DNA from: Bacteroidota bacterium
GTDB taxonomy: Bacteria > Bacteroidota > Bacteroidia > Flavobacteriales > Weeksellaceae
DNA length: 5,280 bases
NCBI GenBank assembly: GCA_023433225.1
Contig: JAEZDQ010000017.1
Span: 1 to 5,280 of the forward strand
Direction: 5' to 3'
Of this stretch, positions 1-5,277 are shown in pieces. The notes beneath the pieces were generated by a model. That model saw nothing but the letters and a program-made list of their open reading frames with translations, made no database searches and had not been told where the DNA came from. How positions within the stretch are numbered: position 1 is the stretch's first letter; the number at the start of each line of letters is the position of its first letter. A program made the translations under genes and the position numbers.

Positions 1-292
1 TTGTAAAACCATCCCCACCGTAAAACCTGTCCAATTCAGAGCGAGTCAATTCGGTTTCTACATATCGTTCCCAGTTTCCTTCGATTTTCCCGTCCACTAG
101 GATGGCATTTTCCGATAAGCCTTCATAATAGCCATCCGTTCCCTCTACGATATCATATTCGTGGGCATCGATTTCAGAAAGTTGAAAAGTACATCCATTG
201 CCCATTTCACAGGTAGCGTGGAGAAGCTTTTTGCCAAACAAGAAAGTGGAAAACAAAGAGAAAAGAAGTATCATTATTTTAATTCTCATCAT
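1..292 (-). CDS. Secreted hypothetical protein, N-terminal part only (cut by window edge)
   Basis: This is the first 97 codons of a leftward gene that continues beyond the window. The frame opens with ATG-ATG at 292-287 and stays open to position 1. Residues 1-20 are a hydrophobic signal sequence (MMRIKIMILLFSLFSTFLFG), so the product should be exported. The mature part begins near Lys21 and has two close cysteines (C28 and C34, in TCEMGNGC) that could form a disulfide. It is then rich in acidic and aromatic residues, including EGTDGYYEGLSENA and GNWERYVETELTRSELDRFY. I do not recognise the family. The start lies 8 nt past the stop of the lipoprotein gene at 301-948, so it is probably the third gene of the same operon and translationally linked to it. 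C28 is not in a convincing lipobox, so a soluble periplasmic or secreted protein is likelier than a lipoprotein. That the gene is real is well supported by its signal peptide and tight spacing; its function is unknown. Confidence 0.75.
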   Translation of the reverse strand, partial: MMRIKIMILLFSLFSTFLFGKKLLHATCEMGNGCTFQLSEIDAHEYDIVEGTDGYYEGLSENAILVDGKIEGNWERYVETELTRSELDRFYGGDGFT

Positions 293-300
293 CTATAATT

Positions 301-948
301 TTAGGGGTTCATAATTAATTTGACCATTTCCAAAGCTGCTTGTCGGCTGGCTGATTCCTCTTCCATATTGGTGGAAATGGTAAAAGCGACGCCGTTTGCA
401 AAAACATGAAGTGCTTGGACAGGTGTCTCCCAAAAAGCAATTTCCCCCACTTTGTCCAATTTTTCAAATTTTTGAACTTTGGCGTTTTCCGCTAAATTTT
501 TGGCTTCAGCAATTGCTAAATCGGCTTCTATGTTTTCATCTTTGGAGATACGGTTGATTTCGTTCTGAATGAATTCTTTGGACTCAAATTGTTTTAGAAA
601 ATCCTGCTTTGAAATTTTCTTTATGAAACCAATTCCCAAAGAGCTGTAAGCATCAAGTTTCAGCTCTTTTCCTGAACGGGTTCTTATGGTTTTATTTCCA
701 CCGTTTGGCCAGCTGTACAGAACGGTTCTCTTTGATATTTCAGGTGAAACCCATTCGTTGTAAATTTTAATTTTAGCCGCTTCGGTTCCGGCTATTTCGG
801 CAATCTTTGATTTGGAAAGGGATTGCGGTTTTTTCATGATTTCCACCAAAACTTTAGAATTAAATCCGGCAGGAACCTCAACGGTTTCGTCTTTCTTTCC
901 GCAGGAAACAAAAAGCAAAACTAAGGAAGCAATCAGTAGATGTTTCAT
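301..948 (-). CDS. Predicted lipoprotein of unknown function, possibly surface-exposed
   Basis: This 215-residue protein starts with a short signal peptide ending in a lipobox-like LFVSC, with Cys16 as the predicted lipidated residue. The residues after the cysteine, GKKDET, combine Lys with Asp/Glu close to the +2 to +6 positions. In some Bacteroidota such a lysine-acidic stretch is a lipoprotein export signal that sends the protein to the cell surface; applying that here is inference. The mature part is charged and mostly alpha/beta. A Lys/Glu/Ala-rich, probably helical segment spans about 113-163. The last 50 residues (KVGEIAFWE then LHVFANGVAFTIS, ending in a helix rich in Ala/Glu/Met) resemble the C-terminal strand-helix unit common in small Bacteroidota lipoproteins, but I cannot assign a family. 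It follows the OmpA-family gene by 2 nt and precedes the next secreted protein by 8 nt, so the three are almost certainly co-transcribed. A functional partnership in the envelope is likely but unproven. Confidence 0.85.
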   Translation of the reverse strand: MKHLLIASLVLLFVSCGKKDETVEVPAGFNSKVLVEIMKKPQSLSKSKIAEIAGTEAAKIKIYNEWVSPEISKRTVLYSWPNGGNKTIRTRSGKELKLDAYSSLGIGFIKKISKQDFLKQFESKEFIQNEINRISKDENIEADLAIAEAKNLAENAKVQKFEKLDKVGEIAFWETPVQALHVFANGVAFTISTNMEEESASRQAALEMVKLIMNP

Positions 949-950
949 TC

Positions 951-2270
951 CTATTGTTTTATAAATTCCACACGCCTGTTCTGTGCTTTTCCTGAGGCAG
1001 AATTATTTGAATCTATGGGTTGAGATTCTCCTTTTCCGTCTGTCTGTAAACGTGAAGCATCGATGCCGAATTCACTGACCAGCGCATTCTTTACGGATTC
1101 CGCACGGTTTTTTGACAGAGTCAGATTCGCATCATCCGCGCCATCGCTGTCCGTATGACCGACGATCAAAACGATTCCGGAAGTGGATTGGATGGCTTGT
1201 GCAGCTTGATTGAGCGTTGCCCAAGATTCGGGCTTGATGCGGGAAGAATTAATATCAAAATAAATGGCATTGGTCACAAATTTTCCTTCTGATTTTATTT
1301 CCTGCGTAGCGTTGGGAATATTTCCCGCCACACGTATATTGCTGACATGCATTCCGTCACCCCAGAGATTGGTGGAAAAAATAAGATTGTATTGGGCTTT
1401 TTTAGGAAGGCCGTTGGGAAGATTCAGCATTTCTTTTCCGTTGAGATAAAGAATCACTTGTTTTCCGTTTCTATAAATGGAAACACGATTTACTTCCCCG
1501 GGAATCCAGCCGGATTGAAAAGTTTTCTCGAACAAATTCATATCCTCCTGATTCAAGTTGGAATTGTATTCTGTAGTCGCAGAAAGATAGATGGTCTGAT
1601 TGGATCCGTGGGGATGTACGTCCAAACGTATGGCAGGTTCTTCTGACCAATGGATGCTGAATTCCTGACGGTCATCTTTTGCAATGAAGTTTGCTCTGAA
1701 TCCACCTTCCATTTCATTCATATTTTCAGGATCTGCATATAAATCATATTCTATTGTAAATTGTTCTGGAAGATTTTTAAATGAATTGGGAAAAGCAAAA
1801 CCTTTGCGCGGCATTTTGAGCCAATTCCCTGTCGCTACTGGTATGGAACCGATATGGGGTCTTTCAACATCTACATGATCGTCATATTCGTACACATGCC
1901 AATTTCCGTTACCCGAACCTAATTTGGCGGTTGAAAAATCTTCAAAAAATAAAACATCCTTTCCCGGCACGAAAGCAGAACCTTCATATTCCGAAAAATC
2001 GGTATAATCATTTGAATTGGAAGCGGAGTTGTTTGAGCTGGAATTAGAATTGTTTTTGTTATTTTTTTTCTTTTCCTTTTTGTCTTTCTTTTTGAAAATA
2101 GAATTTATTCCTTCTTCTATTTTGTCTAATCCCTGATCAATCAAATCATCTGTTTTCTCATTGACCTTATCGGTTCCTTTATCCCGTACGGTTTCCACAG
2201 GGTCTTTAACCTGGGCACTGGCCATAACAATCGTTAATGCCATTACTAAAAGTGTTACTGTTTTTTTCAT
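951..2270 (-). CDS. OmpA-family protein with central LamG-like domain
   Basis: This 439-residue envelope protein has four visible parts. Residues 1-19 are a signal peptide (ending MASA, before QVKDP). Residues 20-58 are charged and probably helical. Residues 60-87 are a low-complexity Lys then Asn/Ser linker. Residues about 104-318 look like a LamG/concanavalin-type beta-sandwich: an FFEDFS start, a VSIYRNGKQVILYLNGKEML strand pair, and a closing MHVSNIRVAG, as in jelly-roll carbohydrate-binding domains. Residues about 330-438 are an OmpA C-terminal domain with YFDINSSRIKP, GHTDSDG, LSKNRAESV and a final NRRVEF. Asp374 and Arg389 are 15 residues apart, as are Asp271 and Arg286 of E. coli OmpA, which bind diaminopimelate in peptidoglycan, so cell-wall binding is well supported. 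There is no N-terminal beta-barrel, so it is probably a periplasmic or outer-membrane-associated tether. The ligand of the middle domain is unknown. It heads the leftward operon; the start is chosen because the signal peptide begins there. Confidence 0.9.
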   Translation of the reverse strand: MKKTVTLLVMALTIVMASAQVKDPVETVRDKGTDKVNEKTDDLIDQGLDKIEEGINSIFKKKDKKEKKKNNKNNSNSSSNNSASNSNDYTDFSEYEGSAFVPGKDVLFFEDFSTAKLGSGNGNWHVYEYDDHVDVERPHIGSIPVATGNWLKMPRKGFAFPNSFKNLPEQFTIEYDLYADPENMNEMEGGFRANFIAKDDRQEFSIHWSEEPAIRLDVHPHGSNQTIYLSATTEYNSNLNQEDMNLFEKTFQSGWIPGEVNRVSIYRNGKQVILYLNGKEMLNLPNGLPKKAQYNLIFSTNLWGDGMHVSNIRVAGNIPNATQEIKSEGKFVTNAIYFDINSSRIKPESWATLNQAAQAIQSTSGIVLIVGHTDSDGADDANLTLSKNRAESVKNALVSEFGIDASRLQTDGKGESQPIDSNNSASGKAQNRRVEFIKQ

Positions 2271-2326
2271 CTTTGAAACGATTTAAATTTCATAGACAAA
2301 ATTGCTTAGGATCCGAAAAACTTTTC

Positions 2327-2447
2327 TCAGGGTAATTATGGAAATTTTCATTCAGGGTTTTCCCTGATTAAGGAAGTACTTATTCAGATGGGATATAAAT
2401 CCAAACAATTGAACCGGATTAATTGAGAATTTTTAAATTTTCCCTGA
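2327..2447. promoter_or_regulatory. Divergent intergenic region with four TCAGGG/CCCTGA sites
   Basis: The 243-bp gap between the two divergent operons (2271-2513) contains no gene. It holds the hexamer TCAGGG at 2327-2332 and 2352-2357 and its complement CCCTGA at 2362-2367 and 2442-2447. The middle pair forms a perfect 6-bp stem with a TTTT loop (2352-2367). The 10-mer TTTTCCCTGA occurs twice, at 2358-2367 and 2438-2447, exactly 80 bp apart. The arrangement could be binding sites for a regulator of one or both operons; that is inference, and no known regulator is recognised. For the leftward operon no exact TAnnTTTG promoter was found. The nearest is CAATTTTG on the minus strand at 2304-2297, one mismatch and without a TTG box at normal spacing. 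A run of six C at 2455-2460 precedes the rightward promoter. Confidence 0.4.
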
Positions 2448-2480
2448 AAAATCACCCCCCTCAAAGGCCGGATAAATTCC

Positions 2481-2506
2481 TTTTGTTAAATTAGCAGCTA
2501 ATTTTG
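2481..2506 (+). promoter_or_regulatory. Candidate Bacteroidota promoter for the nucleotide-sugar operon
   Basis: TAATTTTG at 2499-2506 matches the Bacteroidota -7 consensus TAnnTTTG exactly. A TTTTG at 2481-2485 could serve as the -33 box, but the 13-bp gap between them is shorter than the usual 17-23 bp. Transcription would begin at about 2511-2514, which is at or next to the ATG at 2514, so the message would have almost no leader. The exact match and its position support it; the spacing is the main weakness, and an 8-bp motif with two free positions can arise by chance in AT-rich DNA. Confidence 0.4.
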
Positions 2507-2513
2507 CAAGTTT

Positions 2514-3545
2514 ATGTTTAACGATAAAACCCTCCTGATCACCGGTGGTACCGGTTCCTTCGGCACAGCCGTGCTGAACCGTTTCTTAGAAACCGACCAT
2601 TTCAGTGAGATACGCATTTTTTCCCGCGACGAAAAGAAACAGGACGATATGCGCATCCTCTATAAAAACGATAAAATCAAATACTACATCGGCGATGTAC
2701 GGGATTATGACAGTGTAGAGCCGGCTACGCGTGGCGTGGAATATATTTTCCATGCGGCCGCTTTGAAGCAAGTGCCTTCCTGCGAGTTTTTCCCCATGCA
2801 GGCCGTCAAGACCAATGTGGAAGGGACCCAGAATGTGATCCGCGCTGCGGCTTACAATAAAGTAAAAAAGGTGATCTGTTTAAGTACCGACAAAGCCGCT
2901 TACCCGATCAATGCCATGGGCATTTCCAAAGCGATGATGGAAAAAGTAGCGGTCGCCGAATCAAGAAGTCTGAAAGACACCGTGGTTTGTCTGACGCGCT
3001 ATGGCAACGTGATGGCATCCCGTGGTTCGGTCATCCCTCTCTTCCTGAACCAAATCCGCAAAGGCGAGAAAATCACCATCACCGACCCGAATATGTCCCG
3101 TTTTTTCATGTCTTTGGAAGATGCGGTTGATTTGGTTCTATTTGCGTTTGAACACGCCAATCCCGGCGATTTGTTCGTCAACAAAGCACCCGCAGGAACC
3201 ATTGGCGATTTGGCCCAAGCCTTAATTGAACTGACCGGTAAAGAAGTGCCCGTCAAAATCATCGGTACCCGCCACGGCGAAAAATTATACGAAACCCTTT
3301 GTACCCGAGAAGAAATGTTGAAAGCAGAAGACATGGGCGATTTTTACAGAATCCCGGCCGATAACCGGGACCTGAATTATGCCAAATATTTCTCCGAAGG
3401 CGAACGCGATATCTCAAAAGTTGAAGATTACCATTCCCACAATACCGAACAACAGGGTGTAGAAGGCTTGAAGCGCTTACTATCCACTTTACCCTTAATC
3501 CGCAAAGAAGTTTTCGGCGAAGAGGTGATGCAATATCCGTATTAA
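2514..3545 (+). CDS. fnlA: UDP-GlcNAc 4,6-dehydratase/5-epimerase (FnlA/WbjB/CapE type)
   Basis: This 343-residue cytoplasmic enzyme is an extended short-chain dehydrogenase. In this family the enzyme converts UDP-GlcNAc by 4,6-dehydration and C5 epimerisation to a UDP-2-acetamido-2,6-dideoxy-4-keto-L-hexose, the first step towards UDP-L-FucNAc (or L-QuiNAc-type sugars) for capsule or O-antigen. The NAD-binding glycine motif GGTGSFG is at residues 11-17, the acidic GDVRDYDS segment at 60-67, and STDKA at 124-128. Residues 135-139 are MGISK: Met replaces the usual catalytic Tyr of YxxxK. This Ser-Met-Lys arrangement is characteristic of the WbjB/CapE subgroup and separates it from PseB/FlaA1-type dehydratases, which keep Tyr. 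TRYGNVMASRGSVIP (161-175) and FFMSLEDAVDLV (197-208) also fit. Length and the MFNDKTLLIT start are typical of full-length members. It leads the rightward operon. Sampled 60-bp stretches are about 52-55% GC, higher than the genes next to it. Confidence 0.93.
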   Translation: MFNDKTLLITGGTGSFGTAVLNRFLETDHFSEIRIFSRDEKKQDDMRILYKNDKIKYYIGDVRDYDSVEPATRGVEYIFHAAALKQVPSCEFFPMQAVKTNVEGTQNVIRAAAYNKVKKVICLSTDKAAYPINAMGISKAMMEKVAVAESRSLKDTVVCLTRYGNVMASRGSVIPLFLNQIRKGEKITITDPNMSRFFMSLEDAVDLVLFAFEHANPGDLFVNKAPAGTIGDLAQALIELTGKEVPVKIIGTRHGEKLYETLCTREEMLKAEDMGDFYRIPADNRDLNYAKYFSEGERDISKVEDYHSHNTEQQGVEGLKRLLSTLPLIRKEVFGEEVMQYPY

Positions 3546-3581
3546 AAAAGGCGATCAGCCATCAGTATTTAGCTGATTGCC
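3544..3581 (-). terminator. Hairpin with T-tract on the minus strand
   Basis: Positions 3550-3559 (GGCGATCAGC) pair with 3572-3581 (GCTGATTGCC) as a 10-bp stem with one G-U pair and a 12-nt loop. Six A bases (3544-3549) lie directly left of the stem, so on the minus strand the stem is followed by T6, the form of an intrinsic terminator. Read on the plus strand it is followed by CAAAAG and should not terminate well, which fits the rightward genes being one transcript. It begins at the fnlA stop codon, so its natural target would be antisense transcripts entering fnlA. It may instead be an intergenic repeat or an mRNA-stabilising structure. Confidence 0.5.
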
Positions 3582-3603
3582 AAAAGCTGACCGCAATGAA
3601 AAT

Positions 3604-4005
3604 ATGTTATTAAAGGGAAAAAGACATACAGACCACCGGGGCACCATCACCTACAACAATGACTTTGATGCTTCTCAAATCAAACGTATTTATACGATTG
3701 AAAATACGTCTTTGGATTTTACCAGAGGTTGGCAGGGACATAAAATAGAGCAACGCTGGTTTGCGGCGATGAGCGGAAGTTTTGAAATCCGCGTGATTGA
3801 ATTAGATGATTTTGAAAATCCATCTAAAAATTTACCTCAAAATAAATACGAACTAACAACAGACAGCTTGGATTTCCTCCACGTTCCGGGCGGATGCATT
3901 ACAGCAATCCGTGCATTGGAGGAACACAGCAAATTACTGGTTCTGGCTGATTATGCCTTGGGTGAAATTGAAGATGAATACAGATTTTCTTTGGATGAAT
4001 TTTAA
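3604..4005 (+). CDS. FdtA/WxcM-like cupin, putative nucleotide-sugar isomerase or epimerase
   Basis: This 133-residue small cytoplasmic cupin has the layout of the FdtA/QdtA/WxcM C-terminal family, whose characterised members act as dTDP-4-keto-6-deoxyhexose 3,4-ketoisomerases. Family-like segments are HTDHRGTITYNNDF (8-21), IKRIYTIEN (26-34), RGWQGHKIEQRWF (41-53), GSFEIRVIELDD (58-69), LHVPGGCITAIRAL (92-105) and LADYALGEIEDEYRF (114-128). In FdtA/QdtA, as I recall, the central motif contains two catalytic histidines (H-A-H); here the first is Gln44 and only His46 remains, so classical ketoisomerase activity is doubtful. The ATG at 3604 is preferred over an in-frame TTG at 3577, because that TTG lies within the stem of the preceding hairpin and the homology begins at the ATG. 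It lies 58 nt after fnlA and 153 nt before fnlB, in the same direction, so it probably acts on the same sugar pathway or its product, though the known three-enzyme FucNAc route does not need it. One sampled stretch is about 30% GC. Confidence 0.8.
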   Translation: MLLKGKRHTDHRGTITYNNDFDASQIKRIYTIENTSLDFTRGWQGHKIEQRWFAAMSGSFEIRVIELDDFENPSKNLPQNKYELTTDSLDFLHVPGGCITAIRALEEHSKLLVLADYALGEIEDEYRFSLDEF

Positions 4006-4059
4006 AATATGATTATAACTTCACTCGCCGTCTCAAAATGTTTAAAGTACGATTATAAC
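4001..4059 (+). repeat. 19-bp direct repeat, two copies at 40-bp spacing
   Basis: TTTAAAATATGATTATAAC at 4001-4019 and TTTAAAGTACGATTATAAC at 4041-4059 agree at 17 of 19 positions and start exactly 40 bp apart. The first copy overlaps the stop codon of the cupin gene (TAA at 4003-4005); the second lies in the intergenic gap. Similarity fades after the shared 19 bp. It may be the remnant of a small tandem duplication of the gene's 3' end, or paired binding sites; the sequence does not decide between them. Confidence 0.55.
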
Positions 4060-4097
4060 GCTAATAAGAAATAGAACAGTAATTTTAAAATGAAAAA

Positions 4098-4138
4098 ACC
4101 AGCGATAATCAGCGAATAAAATCCGCGTTATCTGCGTG
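4098..4138 (+). repeat. Degenerate intergenic array of GCG-centred units
   Basis: Four imperfect units share the form AYC-N-GCG: ACCAGCG (4098-4104), ATCAGCG (4108-4114), ATCCGCG (4121-4127) and ATCTGCG (4130-4136). They start 10, 13 and 9 bp apart and are separated by short A/T-rich spacers. Intergenic strings of this kind (alternating ATC-N-GCG words) recur, to my recollection, in many Bacteroidota genomes as dispersed repeats of unknown function. The array ends 20 bp before the fnlB start codon, so it would sit in the leader or promoter region of that gene. The remainder of the 4006-4158 gap is A/T-rich and shows no exact TAnnTTTG promoter; TAATTTTA at 4080-4087 is the closest, with one mismatch. 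Confidence 0.5.
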
Positions 4139-4158
4139 AAATAAAAAATTAACAACCA

Positions 4159-5277
4159 ATGAAAAAAATCGGAATCACCGGCCAGCAAGGATTTCTAGGA
4201 AATCATTTGTATAATACATTGGGATTATATCAGGAAGAATTTGAACGAATTCCGTTTGAACGGGAGTTCTTTGAGTCTGAACAAAAACTGGATGAATTTG
4301 TTTCTCAATGTGATGTAATCGTTCATTTGGCAGCGATGAACCGTCACGAGAGCCAGGAATTCATTTATGAAACCAATGTGCGTCTCACTAAAAGTTTAGC
4401 CGATTCATTAAAAAGAAACAATTCCACAGCCCACGTGCTTTTTTCTTCCTCTTCGCAAGAAGAAAAGGATAACCTTTATGGAAAATCCAAAAAAGTAGGA
4501 AGAGAAATTCTGGCGAACCGGGTAAATGATAACGGAGGTATCTTTACGGGACTGATTATCCCTAATGTATTCGGGCCTTTCGGTTTACCCAATTACAATT
4601 CATTCATCGCTACTTTTTGTTACAAACTTACCCATGGTGAACAACCGGTCATTGACCAGGATGGGGAGGTGAAACTCATTTATGTCGGGGAACTGGTCCA
4701 TGAAATCATCACCAAAATCAGAGAAGGAAAGACCGAGGAAGTGTATGAAATCCCTTTTACTTCCCTAAATAAGGTCTCAGAAGTGCTTTCCAAATTGGAA
4801 AACTATAAAAAGCTCTATTTTGAAGGAGGGGAAATCCCGCAACTGAAATCAAAATTCGATTACAATTTGTTCAATACCTTCCGTTGCTATTTCGACATCA
4901 AAAACCATTATCCCGTCAAATTCACCCAACATACAGACCCCCGCGGGGCTTTTGTGGAAGTCATCCGTTTGGGGATTGGAGGCCAATGTTCCTTTTCGAC
5001 CACCGTCCCGGGGATAACAAGGGGAAATCATTTTCACACCCGAAAAATCGAACGGTTTGCAGTTATCAAGGGAAAAGCACTCATTCAGTTAAGGCAGATA
5101 GGTACCGATGAAGTTTTGGACTTCTACCTGGATGGCAACGAACCCGCTTATGTGGATATGCCCATCTGGTACACCCACAACATCAAAAATATAGGAGAAG
5201 AAGAATTGTACACCATTTTCTGGATCAATGAACCCTATGACCCCGAAGATGCTGATACGTATTTTGTGGAAGTTTAA
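4159..5277 (+). CDS. fnlB: Bifunctional 4-ketoreductase/cupin epimerase (FnlB/WbjC/CapF type)
   Basis: This 372-residue cytoplasmic enzyme has the two-domain layout of CapF/WbjC/FnlB. In that family the cupin domain epimerises C3 of the 4-keto sugar made by FnlA/CapE, and the reductase domain then reduces C4 with NADPH, giving UDP-2-acetamido-2,6-dideoxy-L-talose; FnlC/CapG then makes UDP-L-FucNAc. The N-terminal domain (about 1-245) is a short-chain dehydrogenase with GITGQQGFLG at 5-14, VIVHLAAMNRHE at 53-64, a serine run at 96-99, and Y107-GKS-K111 as the YxxxK catalytic pair. The C-terminal cupin (about 250-372) has HTDPRGAFVEV (258-268), GNHFHTRKIERF (289-300) and IWYTH (336-340); His291, His293, Glu298 and His340 are plausible metal ligands. 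Length matches full members of the family. The start has an A-rich upstream region, usual for Bacteroidota. The stop ends 3 nt from the window edge, and the 2-epimerase gene would be expected next. Sampled GC rises from about 28-40% in the reductase part to about 48-55% in the cupin part. Confidence 0.92.
   Translation: MKKIGITGQQGFLGNHLYNTLGLYQEEFERIPFEREFFESEQKLDEFVSQCDVIVHLAAMNRHESQEFIYETNVRLTKSLADSLKRNNSTAHVLFSSSSQEEKDNLYGKSKKVGREILANRVNDNGGIFTGLIIPNVFGPFGLPNYNSFIATFCYKLTHGEQPVIDQDGEVKLIYVGELVHEIITKIREGKTEEVYEIPFTSLNKVSEVLSKLENYKKLYFEGGEIPQLKSKFDYNLFNTFRCYFDIKNHYPVKFTQHTDPRGAFVEVIRLGIGGQCSFSTTVPGITRGNHFHTRKIERFAVIKGKALIQLRQIGTDEVLDFYLDGNEPAYVDMPIWYTHNIKNIGEEELYTIFWINEPYDPEDADTYFVEV

Noticed and set aside
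1264..1878. Plus-strand open frames opposite the OmpA-family gene
   Set aside because: They are antisense to a well-supported gene, overlap one another, and their translations show no domain or signal sequence.
2352..2367. The TCAGGG-TTTT-CCCTGA hairpin as an intrinsic terminator
   Set aside because: There is no T-tract after the stem on either strand and no gene ends nearby; both flanking genes start away from it.
2586..3334. Minus-strand open frames within fnlA
   Set aside because: They are shadows of the higher-GC fnlA coding sequence; no recognisable protein, start context or promoter.
2514..3545. Assignment as PseB/FlaA1 (pseudaminic acid pathway) or PglF-type dehydratase
   Set aside because: MxxxK instead of YxxxK, the length of 343 residues without membrane segments, and the neighbouring fnlB point to the FnlA/WbjB/CapE type.
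3550..3595. A CRISPR-like or tRNA-like structure in the fnlA-cupin gap
   Set aside because: The repeated AGCTGA words are not regularly spaced and no cloverleaf can be drawn; only a single stem-loop is supported.
3577..3603. Upstream in-frame TTG start that would add nine residues to the cupin gene
   Set aside because: The TTG lies in the right arm of the 3550-3581 hairpin and the added residues have no family similarity; the ATG at 3604 fits the usual protein start.
4849..5111. Short open frames on both strands within the fnlB cupin part
   Set aside because: They lie inside a clear cupin coding sequence and have biased, domain-free translations.
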